DNA from: Mesorhizobium australicum WSM2073
GTDB taxonomy: Bacteria > Pseudomonadota > Alphaproteobacteria > Rhizobiales > Rhizobiaceae
DNA: 64,000 nucleotides
Assembly: GCF_000230995.2 (NCBI RefSeq)
Contig: NC_019973.1
Location: 1,302,001 to 1,366,000 of the forward strand
Direction of reading: 5' to 3'
The position numbers and the translations under genes are program-made. The notes beneath the pieces are model-generated. The model was not told the origin of the DNA. It worked only from the letters and a program-made list of their open reading frames with translations, and did no database searches. Positions 9,722 to 18,348 of the stretch are shown piece by piece (position 1 is the stretch's first letter; each line of letters opens with the position of its first letter).

Positions 9722-9836
9722 GGCAACCGGTCTGGCCGGTTGAACGAAGCAATGCGATGCTGCCGGGACCGAAAGGTTCCGGCAGTTTGATTCGGGGGCA
9801 GGACCAGGCCTCCAAATACGGCGCCAAGGCGCCGGG

Positions 9837-11084
9837 ATGGATGAATTCGTGCATGTGTTGCCGAAGGAGGTCGCCTTCGGAACCGTGCATCGGGGACAGG
9901 GCTTGGCTGATATCGGCAAGGACATCGAACGCCCGCTTGGACAGGCCGTCCGGGCGCCTCGCGGCGCCGGCAGGATCAGCGTCGGTGTGATCGCGGCGAG
10001 CGCGATCGTGCTTGCCGTGGTCGGCGTCTCGGCCGCAATCGCGTTCAGGGAAAAGCCGTTTCGAAAGCCGCAGGAAGTCGCCGTCTCGACGCCGAAAGTG
10101 ACCGCGGCGGCCGAGCCCGCCGCGTCGCCTCCCGCATTGGCTCCGGCGACGACGCCAAAGGTGGAGATGCCGGCCAAGACGGGCGGTCCGCAGATCATTC
10201 ATGTGCAGACCGAAGAAGGCGATGGCCCGCCAAAGGCGGCAATCGTCATTCGCGATCCATCGACCGTCGGCCAGAACCTCAAGATCGCGCATATTCCCGA
10301 CAAGGCGCTGATCGAAACCAGTGAAACCGGGCTCTTGCCGATGCGCTCCGCCGACGGAAGGCGACCGTTCGACGTCTATGCGCGGCCATGGTCCGGCACG
10401 CGTGGCGCGCGTGTGGCGATCATCATCGGCGGGCTCGCGGTTTCACAGACTGGTACCCAGGCGGCGATCGCCAAGCTGCCGGCGGAAGTGACGCTGGCCT
10501 TCGCGCCACAGGGCAACAGCATCGGCCGCTGGATGCAGGCTGCAAGGCAGAGCGGCCACGAGGTCGTCATGCAGGTGCCGCTCGAGCCGTTCGACTATCC
10601 CAAGGTCAACCCCGGCCGCAACACGCTGACGGTGGCGGCGAGCGCGGAAGAAAACCTGAAGAACCTGCACTGGGCGCTGTCGCGGACGACGAACTATACC
10701 GGTGTCATGAACTATATGGGCGCGCGGTTTTCCGCCGACTCCGCGGCGATGGAGCCGTTCATGGCCGAACTTGGCAAAAGGGGCCTCGCCTATATCGACG
10801 ACGGCTCGTCGGCGCGCAGCTTGGCTCCGGACATGGCGCTGAGGAATGGCGTCCCTTTCGTCGCCGGCGACACGGCGATCGATGCGGTGCAGGATCGCGG
10901 CGCCATCCTGAAGAAGCTCGACAGCCTCGAAGCGACCGCGCGTGCCAAAGGCACGGCCGTCGGCATCGGCTCGGCTTTCGACCTGACGGTCGACACGGTC
11001 TCGTCATGGGTGGCCGAGGCCAAGAAGCGCGGCATCGAGATCGTGCCGATTTCAGCGGTGGCCGTCGATCCGCAAAAAGGTTAG
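9837..11084 (+). CDS. Divergent polysaccharide deacetylase family protein (YibQ-like)
   Basis: A 415-residue protein with one N-terminal membrane anchor (about 45-65, ISVGVIAASAIVLAVVGVSA), a Pro/Ala-rich linker and a C-terminal divergent NodB-like domain (about 170-405). Family features are VAIIIGGLAVSQTGTQAAI, LAFAPQGNSIGRWMQAARQ, GHEVVMQVPLEPFDYP and GVMNYMGARF. The catalytic role is not established; the gene usually accompanies envC and ctpA. The start is uncertain: a TTG at 9903 (LADIGKDI) is the more conserved beginning in related proteins as I recall them, and a strong AAGGAGG lies at 9864-9870. Confidence 0.88.
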   Translation: MDEFVHVLPKEVAFGTVHRGQGLADIGKDIERPLGQAVRAPRGAGRISVGVIAASAIVLAVVGVSAAIAFREKPFRKPQEVAVSTPKVTAAAEPAASPPALAPATTPKVEMPAKTGGPQIIHVQTEEGDGPPKAAIVIRDPSTVGQNLKIAHIPDKALIETSETGLLPMRSADGRRPFDVYARPWSGTRGARVAIIIGGLAVSQTGTQAAIAKLPAEVTLAFAPQGNSIGRWMQAARQSGHEVVMQVPLEPFDYPKVNPGRNTLTVAASAEENLKNLHWALSRTTNYTGVMNYMGARFSADSAAMEPFMAELGKRGLAYIDDGSSARSLAPDMALRNGVPFVAGDTAIDAVQDRGAILKKLDSLEATARAKGTAVGIGSAFDLTVDTVSSWVAEAKKRGIEIVPISAVAVDPQKG

Positions 11085-11120
11085 CCAAGGCCTTCGGAAG
11101 GCGACTGGAGAGACTGAGTG

Positions 11121-11642
11121 ATGCCGCAGACGAAAAAAGTCGACCGCGAAACGCTGCCCTACCGACCCTGTGTCGGGCTGATGATCCTCAATGGCGAGGG
11201 GCTGGTCTGGGTCGGGCATCGCATTGCCGAACCCGACAGCGAGTTCGCCGGCACGACGCAGCTCTGGCAGATGCCGCAAGGCGGCATCGACAAGGGCGAG
11301 GAGCCGTTGCAGGCCGCCGAGCGCGAGCTCTACGAGGAGACCGGCATGCGCAGCGTCTCGCTGTTGGCAGAAGCGCCGGACTGGATCAACTATGACCTGC
11401 CGGACCATCTGGTCGGTATCGCCTTCAAGGGGCGGTATCGCGGCCAGACGCAGAAATGGTACGCCTTCCGCTTCCATGGCGATGCCAGCGAGATCCAGAT
11501 CAATCCGCCGCCGGGCGGCCACACAGCCGAATTCGACAAATGGTCATGGCAGCCGATGCAAGACCTGCCCGACCTGATCGTGCCGTTCAAGCGCAAGGTC
11601 TATGAAGAGGTGGTGGGGGCGTTCCGTCACCTTGTGCCATAG
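11121..11642 (+). CDS. rppH: RNA pyrophosphohydrolase (Nudix)
   Basis: RppH removes pyrophosphate from 5'-triphosphate RNA ends and so starts 5'-dependent mRNA decay. The 173-residue protein contains a complete Nudix box, [20 protein letters not shown] followed by TGM (about 53-75), with the preceding WQMPQ that is typical of RppH/IalA proteins, and QKWYAFRF later. GTG at 11118 and ATG at 11121 are adjacent starts; ATG is preferred. It closes the envC-ctpA-yibQ-rppH run. Homologues in Bartonella are the invasion-associated IalA. Confidence 0.95.
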   Translation: MPQTKKVDRETLPYRPCVGLMILNGEGLVWVGHRIAEPDSEFAGTTQLWQMPQGGIDKGEEPLQAAERELYEETGMRSVSLLAEAPDWINYDLPDHLVGIAFKGRYRGQTQKWYAFRFHGDASEIQINPPPGGHTAEFDKWSWQPMQDLPDLIVPFKRKVYEEVVGAFRHLVP

Positions 11643-11739
11643 CTGGACGGGCTCCGGCCGCGGTTCAAACGCCCGCGGTTGCCGCGCCGGTTCGACCGCC
11701 TTATTGATTTGATGTCTGTCCGTCACAAGAAGGGCCGCC

Positions 11740-12879
11740 ATGTACGACGCCCCCAAAAGATCACTGCCCGAGGAAGCCGACGCCCCGAGCGAGGCTGCTG
11801 CCGGGGCTATCCTCACCATCGATCTTGGCGCGATCCGTGAAAATTACCGGCGACTGAAGGCGCGGCTGGGCGGCGTGCGCTGCGCGGGCGTGGTCAAGGC
11901 CGACAGCTACGGTCTGGGTGCGAGCCAAGTGGCATCGACGCTGATGAAAGAAGGCTGCGACATCTTCTTCGTCGCTCTGCTGGCCGAAGGAATCGCGCTC
12001 CGCAAGGCGATCGGGGCAGGACCCGAGATCTATGTGCTGAACGGTCTGCCGCCAGGCTCCGAGGGGGAAGCGGTCGCGTCTGGTCTCTGCGCGGTCATCA
12101 ACAGTGGCGCACAGTTGAGAGCCTGGCGCGCGGCGGCACATCGCGTTGGCCAAAGACTTCCGGCCGCGATCCAGGTCGACAGCGGCATGTCGCGACTTGG
12201 CATGGCGCCGCCCGAAGTCGAGGCCATGGCCGGCGACACCGCCGCGTTCGATGGCATCGCCATCAGGTATGTAGTGAGCCATCTGGCCTGCGCCGACGAG
12301 CCGCACCATCCCGCCAACGAACAGCAGCGGCGGGCCTTCGAGCGGTTGCGTGCCATGCTGCCCGGGGCACCCGCCTCGCTCGCCAATTCCTCCGGCATCT
12401 TTCTGGGACCGTCCTACCATTATGATCTCGCCCGCCCTGGCGCCGCGCTCTATGGCATCAATCCGACGCCTGCCGAACCCAACCCGATGCTGCCCGTGGT
12501 GCGGCTGCAGGCCAAGGTGGCGCAGACGCGCAGCGTCGAAAAGGGCACCGGCATCGGCTATGGCCACACCTACCATGCGGAAGGGCCGCTCAGCCTGGCG
12601 ACGATCTCGTTCGGCTACGCGGATGGCTGGCTGCGCCGGTCCGCGTCGGCCGCCTGGTTCGAGGGGGCGCGCCTGCCCTTCCTCGGACGCGTATCGATGG
12701 ATTCGATCATTCTCGACATCTCGGCCTTGCCGCCCGGCAGGCTCCGCGAAGGGGATCTCGTCGAACTGCTCGGCCCTTCACAGAGCGTCGACGATGCCGC
12801 CGGCCATGCCGGCACCATCGGCTACGAAATCCTGGCCAGCTTTGGGACGCGGTTTCATCGGCGCTATGTCGGCGGCTGA
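11740..12879 (+). CDS. alr: Alanine racemase
   Basis: A PLP-dependent racemase interconverting L- and D-alanine for peptidoglycan or for D-alanine catabolism. The 379-residue protein carries the PLP lysine in CAGVVKADSYGLGA (about 48), QVDSGMSRLG (about 150), an N-terminal TIM barrel and a C-terminal beta domain with the catalytic tyrosine region GIGYGHTYHAEG and GRVSMDSIILD. A dadA gene lies 1.4 kb downstream on the same strand, separated by two Rnk-like genes, so a catabolic (DadX-type) role is possible. The sequence alone does not separate Alr from DadX. Confidence 0.95.
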   Translation: MYDAPKRSLPEEADAPSEAAAGAILTIDLGAIRENYRRLKARLGGVRCAGVVKADSYGLGASQVASTLMKEGCDIFFVALLAEGIALRKAIGAGPEIYVLNGLPPGSEGEAVASGLCAVINSGAQLRAWRAAAHRVGQRLPAAIQVDSGMSRLGMAPPEVEAMAGDTAAFDGIAIRYVVSHLACADEPHHPANEQQRRAFERLRAMLPGAPASLANSSGIFLGPSYHYDLARPGAALYGINPTPAEPNPMLPVVRLQAKVAQTRSVEKGTGIGYGHTYHAEGPLSLATISFGYADGWLRRSASAAWFEGARLPFLGRVSMDSIILDISALPPGRLREGDLVELLGPSQSVDDAAGHAGTIGYEILASFGTRFHRRYVGG

Positions 12880-13143
12880 GCGGTTTGGCCGCGCTTGACA
12901 AGCGGACGCCTGTCGGCAAGGTTCGGCGCATGAGCAACCTCGCTTGTAGCACAACCTTGTTCAGGGTCTGCCCGATCGCGGGATCGTAGCCCCGGCGCGG
13001 CCGCCTTCCGGCGTCCGTCCGTACCGGGGCATCCATACATCCACAATCGCCATCAAGCCGAACAGCCCTTCGCGGCTGCCGGCCTTTCATCACGCCGCCG
13101 CCAGTGCGGCGGCAGGCGCGCATCCGTTCGATGCGCCGATCCC

Positions 13144-13578
13144 ATGAGGTTTGCCATGCAACATGCAAAAGAACTGCGTCCAAACAGCCATATTCTGATC
13201 AGCGAAGCCGACCATGACAGGCTGACCGGCCTGGCGAGGGCGTTGCTCGATCGCGCGCCCGAGACGGCCGAGGAGCTGCTTTCGGAAATGGACCGGGCCG
13301 TCGTCACGAACGCGGCGGCGATGCCGGCCGGTGTGGTGCGAATGGGCTCGACGGTTATGGTGCGCGGCGAAAGCGGGGACATCCAGCGCATCATGCTGGT
13401 CTACCCGGGTGAGGCCGACATAGCCGAGAATCGGATCTCGGTGCTGACGCCGATGGGAACCGCGCTCATCGGCGCGAGCGTTGGGCAGGCGGTTTGCTGG
13501 AACGGTCGTGGTGGTCGGGAACTGTTCGTGACCGTCGAAGCCGTCGATACGCCGGCTTCCGGCCCGCAACGAGCTTGA
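13144..13578 (+). CDS. Rnk-like nucleoside diphosphate kinase regulator / GreA-type C-terminal domain
   Basis: A 144-residue protein whose C-terminal half resembles the FKBP-like GreA/GreB C-terminal domain as found in Rnk (VVRMGSTVMVRGESGDIQRI, YPGEADIAENRISVLTPMG, ALIGASVGQAVCWN). The N-terminus (LISEADHDRLTGLARALL) matches the short Rnk helical hairpin rather than the long GreA coiled coil, so it may bind RNA polymerase without GreA-type cleavage stimulation. An internal ATG at 13156 is an alternative start. A paralogue begins 14 bases downstream. The 264 bases upstream hold no gene I can support; a TTGACA at 12895-12900 lacks a convincing -10. Confidence 0.85.
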   Translation: MRFAMQHAKELRPNSHILISEADHDRLTGLARALLDRAPETAEELLSEMDRAVVTNAAAMPAGVVRMGSTVMVRGESGDIQRIMLVYPGEADIAENRISVLTPMGTALIGASVGQAVCWNGRGGRELFVTVEAVDTPASGPQRA

Positions 13579-13592
13579 AGGCGGAGGCGGTG

Positions 13593-14135
13593 ATGACGAG
13601 CACGAATTGCTGCCTGACGACGAAGGACTTTGCCGTTCTCGAAGTCATGCTGGAGCGCCGGCGGGCATTCGCGGATCCGATCGTGCGCATGCTCGAATAC
13701 AAGCTTTCATGCGCCGATGTCGTGCCGATCGATTCGGTCGGCCCCGACATCGTCACGCTGAACAGCAGGGTGGTGTTCGGCGTCGATACCGGTCCCGCGG
13801 AGACGCGAACCCTGGTGCAGCACGAGGTGCGCGGGCCGGTCGGCTCCAGCCTGTCGGTCGCAACGAGGCGCGGACTCTGCATGCTTGGCATGGCGCAAGG
13901 CCAGACTGCAATGGTCGAACACGCCGACGGCCGGCGGGAGTGGATCCTGATCCGGGCCGTGCTCTACCAGCCGGAGGCTGCCCGGCGCACGGTCAGGCAG
14001 AAACACCAGGCTGACGCGCAGCGACCGCACGGGCTCAGGCTCGTCTACAGTGCCGCAGCCGATTGGAGGCCTCTTGGCGAGACGGCCGGAATGCGGCAGA
14101 CAGAAGACGACGACCCCGGTCCCTCGGCGGCGTGA
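13593..14135 (+). CDS. Second Rnk-like protein
   Basis: A 180-residue protein paralogous to its upstream neighbour. The core (LTTKDFAVLEVMLERRRAF, SRVVFGVDTGPAETRTLVQH, GSSLSVATRRGLCMLGMAQG, WILIRAVLYQPEA) follows the Rnk layout, but it carries a C-terminal tail of about 45 mostly polar residues. The ATG at 13593 is chosen because it begins the conserved part; the frame is open about 100 bases upstream into the neighbouring gene. The tandem of two divergent copies suggests duplication with specialisation. No function beyond the fold can be claimed. Confidence 0.75.
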   Translation: MTSTNCCLTTKDFAVLEVMLERRRAFADPIVRMLEYKLSCADVVPIDSVGPDIVTLNSRVVFGVDTGPAETRTLVQHEVRGPVGSSLSVATRRGLCMLGMAQGQTAMVEHADGRREWILIRAVLYQPEAARRTVRQKHQADAQRPHGLRLVYSAAADWRPLGETAGMRQTEDDDPGPSAA

Positions 14136-14255
14136 ATGGGCAACAGCGCGTGGTCTCGAAGATCGACATCGATTTTCGCTCGGGATCATGCGCAAATCGA
14201 AAAATACGGCCGCGTCCACGGGCGTCCTGAGGACGCTCGGCGCGGCAAGGAGTGA

Positions 14256-15515
14256 ATGATGAAAATCATGGTGCTGGGCAGTGGCGTGATCGGGGTGACC
14301 ACGGCCTATTATCTCGCCGAGGCCGGCCACGAGGTGACGGTGATCGACCGCCAGAAAGGGCCGGGGCTGGAAACCAGCTTTGCCAATGCCGGCGAGATTT
14401 CGCCCGGCTATGCCTCGCCTTGGGCCGGGCCCGGCATCCCGCTCAAGGCGATCAAGTGGCTCTTGATGAAGCATGGTCCGCTGGTGGTGCGGCCGGCCTT
14501 CGATCCGCATATGTGGACGTGGCTGGTCAAGATGCTGCGCAACTGCACCGCCGAGCGCTACGCGATCAACAAATCGCGCATGGTGCCGCTGGCGGAATAC
14601 AGCCGCGACACGCTGAAGGCGCTGCGCGAGGCGACCGGCATCGCCTATGACGAGCGGACGCAGGGCACGCTGCAGCTGTTTCGCACGCAAAAGCAGCTCG
14701 ACGGCACATCAGGCGATCTCGAGGTGCTGAAGAAATATGGCGTGCCCTATGAGGTCCTTGATCCCGACGGCTGCATCACGGCGGAACCAGCGCTGGCCGG
14801 GGTGCGTGAAAAATTTGTCGGCGGCCTGAGACTGCCGGGCGACGAGACCGGCGACTGCAAGATGTTCACCGACAGGCTGGCCGAGCTCTGCGTGGCGCGC
14901 GGCGTGAAGTTCGAATACGACACGACGATATGGCGCGTCATCCGCAGCCGCAACCGCGTCAACAATATGAGCACCAGCAAGGGCTGGCTGACCGCCGACG
15001 CCTATGTGATGGCGCTGGGCAGCTATTCGGCTGGTTTCATGCGCCGGATGAAGCGACCGATCCCGGTCTATCCGGTCAAGGGCTATTCGATCACGGTGCC
15101 GATCAAGGACGCCGCCGCCGCACCGGTGTCGACGGTGATGGACGAAACCTACAAGGTCGCGATCACCCGGCTCGGCGATCGCATCCGCGTCGGCGGCACG
15201 GCCGAGATTTCCGGCTTCGACCTCAGGCTGCATGAATCGCGTCGGCGCACGCTCGAACACTCGGTCGGCGACCTGTTTCCGGGAGCCGGCGCGATGCGCG
15301 ATGCGACGTTCTGGTGCGGGCTGCGGCCGATGACGCCGGACGGACCGCCGCTGATCGGCCGCACGGAGCTGTCCAACCTCTATCTCAACACCGGCCATGG
15401 CACGCTCGGCTGGACCATGGCCTGCGGCTCGGCCAAGGTGCTGGCCGACATCATCTCCAACCGGGTGCCCGATATCGACGTGCGTGCCTTGGCCCAGGAG
15501 CGTTACCTGAAATAG
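14256..15515 (+). CDS. dadA: D-amino acid dehydrogenase, FAD-dependent
   Basis: DadA oxidatively deaminates D-amino acids, mainly D-alanine, at the membrane and passes electrons to quinones. The 419-residue protein begins with a Rossmann FAD motif ([20 protein letters not shown]) and has [20 protein letters not shown], which is typical of DadA, plus a C-terminal FAD contact [18 protein letters not shown]. An ATG-ATG pair at 14256/14259 starts it, after an AGGAG about 6 bases upstream. Together with alr it would convert L-alanine through D-alanine to pyruvate and ammonia. Confidence 0.95.
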   Translation: MMKIMVLGSGVIGVTTAYYLAEAGHEVTVIDRQKGPGLETSFANAGEISPGYASPWAGPGIPLKAIKWLLMKHGPLVVRPAFDPHMWTWLVKMLRNCTAERYAINKSRMVPLAEYSRDTLKALREATGIAYDERTQGTLQLFRTQKQLDGTSGDLEVLKKYGVPYEVLDPDGCITAEPALAGVREKFVGGLRLPGDETGDCKMFTDRLAELCVARGVKFEYDTTIWRVIRSRNRVNNMSTSKGWLTADAYVMALGSYSAGFMRRMKRPIPVYPVKGYSITVPIKDAAAAPVSTVMDETYKVAITRLGDRIRVGGTAEISGFDLRLHESRRRTLEHSVGDLFPGAGAMRDATFWCGLRPMTPDGPPLIGRTELSNLYLNTGHGTLGWTMACGSAKVLADIISNRVPDIDVRALAQERYLK

Positions 15516-15555
15516 CCGCCGCGCGTCTCGCGCTTTATTCTTTGCTTATGTCGTT

Positions 15556-15571
15556 GCCCCGGAACCGGGGC
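15556..15571. repeat. Convergent-gap palindrome, possible diverged repeat copy
   Basis: GCCCCGG, AA, CCGGGGC forms a perfect hairpin between the convergent dadA and phospholipase D-like genes. The surrounding bases (ATGTCGTTGCCCC) resemble the left half of the repeat at 6331, so this may be a worn copy. There is no T-tract, so terminator activity is not evident. Confidence 0.4.
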
Positions 15572-15575
15572 GATA

Positions 15576-17720
15576 TCAGAACGCCTGCCTGACCCACGCC
15601 TCGTCGAACAGCAGCCGGTAGGCCCACGGGATCGTCACATTGGTGGCGACCGGGTTCGAGTGGACGAGGTAGTCGTCATAGACCGGCTTCATCCTGGCAT
15701 AGATGGCGCGGTCGAGCACCATCATGCCGTTCTCCGAATCGTGGAAGAAGCTGCGGTTGTTGAGGTTGACCGAGGAGATGGCAACCAGCCTTTCATCGAT
15801 CATCATGATTTTGGAATGCAGCACCACGTCAGGCGCCTTGAACTCGCGGATATCGATACGGTCGCCATATTTCTCGACGAACAGCTTGTTGAGCGCGGTG
15901 AGAAACCTGCCCCCGATATCGCCCTTGAGGTCGATGCGGCCGACGATATCGATCCTGACGCCGCGGGCGAGCGCCCGGTCAAAAGCTTTGGCGAGGCTGG
16001 GCGTCAGATTGAGGTAGGGGTTGACGATCTGGATATGGTGCCGGGCGGCATCGACCAGTTCGACGAAATAGGCCTCCAGCGCATGGTCATCCTCATAGGG
16101 CATCGAGATGAAATGCCGGGCATTGCCCCGGGGGCCATCTCCGCGGACCGGGATGGAGAAGGGGCGCGCCAGGTTGGTGTCGGCGTCGCGCAGCCATATC
16201 GTCGACAGCTGCGCGGCGAGCGTCTCGACCGTCGCCCGGTCGGCGAACTCGATGTCGAAGTCGCTCCAGTTCGAGTAGTAATTCAGCGAAAACCCGTCGG
16301 TCTTGCCGTATTGCTCGAGGTCCGGATAGCGCGACAGATCGATCGGCTGGTGGAACAGGAAACCGTCATGGATGTTGCGGCCGCCGATGATGACGCGCGA
16401 GCGCGCGGGGTCCTGCGCCAGCGTGGCCAGCATCTTGACATGATGGACCTTGTGCAGTTGTGAAATCTGCTCGTCGATCGGCGCGCCGTGGTCCGCCCGC
16501 CAGCGATATTCCTGCAGCTCCACATTGGGGAATTCGGCGGCCAGCCGGTGCAGCATGGCGTCGTCCTTTTCGCGCTCCAGCACGTCGGTGACTATGATGC
16601 GCACCTTGGTGCCAAGCGCTGCATGATGGCGGATCAGCCGTTCGATGACGCGCCCGGAAAAATCGGCCTTGAATTCCAGCGAGGACAGATAGATCAGCTT
16701 CAGCCTTGGCGCCTTCGAGAAATCGAGCGGCAGTTCCGGATCGCCCTTGTCTATTGCCGCATTGGACAGCGGCGCGCCCATCAGCGCCTCGACCTTGGCG
16801 TTGAAGCCGTCGCGCGACTTGCGCAGCAGCCTGGGCTCGCCGATCGGCATGGCGCAGGTCTGCGACAGCCAGCGGCTGGCATAGAAGGCGCGCTCGAGCG
16901 CATCGAGGCCTGCATCGCCGGGGACTGGGCAGCGCTGGTAGCGGCTGTCCAAGCTGGCAAGCGCCGGATCCGCGGTTTCTTCACGCCGGATGGTGAGCGG
17001 TGTACCGGTGGGCGCAAGGCTGGAGCGGATCCTCGCCGTGCACCGGTTCAGGCCGTCGCCCGGGAACAGGCTGACCGTGTCGTCCTCGCCGGAGAGGTGA
17101 AAGTGGAATGCCGCGCCGGCGGCGATGGTGCGTGAGGCTCCGCCAGCGCGGAGCGCCACTGCGCCGTCGCAACTGCCTTCGATGTCGGCCGGCTGTTTGC
17201 CCGCCTGGCGCACGACGATCTCGGTGCTGCGTGCCTGCAAGCCGGAGAAATCGAAAATCCTGGCGGCCGAGGGCCGCGCCGCCGCATCGATATAGAGCGT
17301 CTGCCGCGACACCCGCCAGCGGCCGTCGAAATGACCGTCACCGCTGCCCCCACCGGTCGGCGGCAGATGAGCGTTGGCGACCGGTCCGGCCAGGTGCTGG
17401 AGCGTCGAATAGGTCGCCTGGAAATCGCGGTTCTGGACATCGAGGCGGTTGCGCCCGAAGGGGCCGGTGCCGTTGGCACGGTCCATGGCGCCGAGCTGGT
17501 GGTGGGCGAGCAGTGCCAGGAACCGTCTTTCATAGTCGCTGCCGCCGTCATTGCCGAAGAACTGCTCAGCCGCGACCCGCGACCCGGGCGTGCCAGCCGA
17601 CAGCGAGGGCCGTGCGCAAGCCTCCTGCCCGGCCGATAGTTCGCAGGCATTGCGGCCCGCACCGCAGCCGGCAAGGGCGGCCAGCCCGAACAGGGCGAGG
17701 ATGGCCGTGCGGATGTTCAC
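15576..17720 (-). CDS. Phospholipase D-like / cardiolipin synthase-like lipoprotein
   Basis: A 714-residue predicted lipoprotein: the N-terminus ends in a lipobox (LAALAGCGAG) after a hydrophobic stretch. Two PLD-family motifs are present. The second (about residue 634) is complete, HSKIMMID, followed by SVNLNNRSFFHDSENGM. The first (about residue 425, HVKMLATLAQD) keeps His and Lys but not the aspartate at the usual place, and is followed by VIIGGRNIHDGF. The function could be phospholipid hydrolysis or transphosphatidylation; the substrate is unknown. The first 350 residues match nothing I recognise. The start overlaps the upstream phospholipase A2-like gene by 4 bases, so the two are very likely cotranscribed. 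Confidence 0.85.
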   Translation of the reverse strand: MNIRTAILALFGLAALAGCGAGRNACELSAGQEACARPSLSAGTPGSRVAAEQFFGNDGGSDYERRFLALLAHHQLGAMDRANGTGPFGRNRLDVQNRDFQATYSTLQHLAGPVANAHLPPTGGGSGDGHFDGRWRVSRQTLYIDAAARPSAARIFDFSGLQARSTEIVVRQAGKQPADIEGSCDGAVALRAGGASRTIAAGAAFHFHLSGEDDTVSLFPGDGLNRCTARIRSSLAPTGTPLTIRREETADPALASLDSRYQRCPVPGDAGLDALERAFYASRWLSQTCAMPIGEPRLLRKSRDGFNAKVEALMGAPLSNAAIDKGDPELPLDFSKAPRLKLIYLSSLEFKADFSGRVIERLIRHHAALGTKVRIIVTDVLEREKDDAMLHRLAAEFPNVELQEYRWRADHGAPIDEQISQLHKVHHVKMLATLAQDPARSRVIIGGRNIHDGFLFHQPIDLSRYPDLEQYGKTDGFSLNYYSNWSDFDIEFADRATVETLAAQLSTIWLRDADTNLARPFSIPVRGDGPRGNARHFISMPYEDDHALEAYFVELVDAARHHIQIVNPYLNLTPSLAKAFDRALARGVRIDIVGRIDLKGDIGGRFLTALNKLFVEKYGDRIDIREFKAPDVVLHSKIMMIDERLVAISSVNLNNRSFFHDSENGMMVLDRAIYARMKPVYDDYLVHSNPVATNVTIPWAYRLLFDEAWVRQAF

Positions 17721-18160
17721 CCCGTCGCCCCGGCCTTCATGACGCTCAACTGCGCCGGGTCGCGGGGCGGCATGAAACCTTGCGGGAAAACCTTGCAGAC
17801 AGGGATGGCGAAGGTGGCGATCAGCAGGTCCGCCTCGCCGCGCATCTTGCGGGGCGCCGTCATGTCATCGCGGATCGCCCTCGCCGAGGCGACAAGGGCG
17901 CCGTCGCAGTCGCAATGGTTGCGGCGGGCGATGTAGCAGGCATCATGGGTTCGGCAAACGGCGTCGAGGCGATCGACAGGCCGGGCCGACAGATCGCCGG
18001 TGCGGGTGCCGGGACCGCAGTAATTGCCGATGACGAAAGGCGAGGGACGCGCCATGGCGTAGCGGATCGGTTTCGGCAATTCGGCTTCCGGAACTTTTGT
18101 CCATGGGTTGGCGCATGCGGAGACGAACAGCAGCGGCAGGATGGCAAGAACGGCTCGCAT
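17717..18160 (-). CDS. Phospholipase A2-like lipoprotein
   Basis: A 147-residue predicted lipoprotein with lipobox LLFVSACAN near residue 15. It contains a phospholipase A2-type calcium loop and active site: NYCGPGTRTG followed by DAVCRTHDACY, the latter matching the C-x-x-H-D-x-C pattern with the catalytic His-Asp pair. Several additional cysteines (HCDCDG, PVCKVF) could form disulfides. PLA2 enzymes release the sn-2 fatty acid from phospholipids. The ATG at 18160 is chosen because it gives a normal signal peptide; the frame continues upstream to 18196. It overlaps the PLD-like gene by 4 bases (ATGA-type coupling). Confidence 0.82.
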   Translation of the reverse strand: MRAVLAILPLLFVSACANPWTKVPEAELPKPIRYAMARPSPFVIGNYCGPGTRTGDLSARPVDRLDAVCRTHDACYIARRNHCDCDGALVASARAIRDDMTAPRKMRGEADLLIATFAIPVCKVFPQGFMPPRDPAQLSVMKAGATG

Positions 18161-18348
18161 GTCTATCCGCGCCAGCTTTCTGAAAGATTTCCCCACCCGA
18201 CCTGTCCCATGGCCGGCGACCGCACGCCTGATGCCACACTGGTCGGTTTTGTGGCAAGGAAAAGGCGGCGTGCGTGATCCAGGCCCGCGTTATTGTGATG
18301 TCGGCACCCTGCCTGAAGGGCGCGAAACCCGCAGGCATCTGGGCGAAA

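Noticed and set aside
8198..10198. A 666-codon open frame on the minus strand opposite ctpA
   Set aside because: It is antisense to a well-supported S41 protease and shows only low-complexity composition, so it is a shadow frame.
12880..13143. Hidden gene or tRNA between alr and the first Rnk-like gene
   Set aside because: Short frames here have shadow-like composition and no cloverleaf could be drawn; the TTGACA at 12895 lacks a matching -10.
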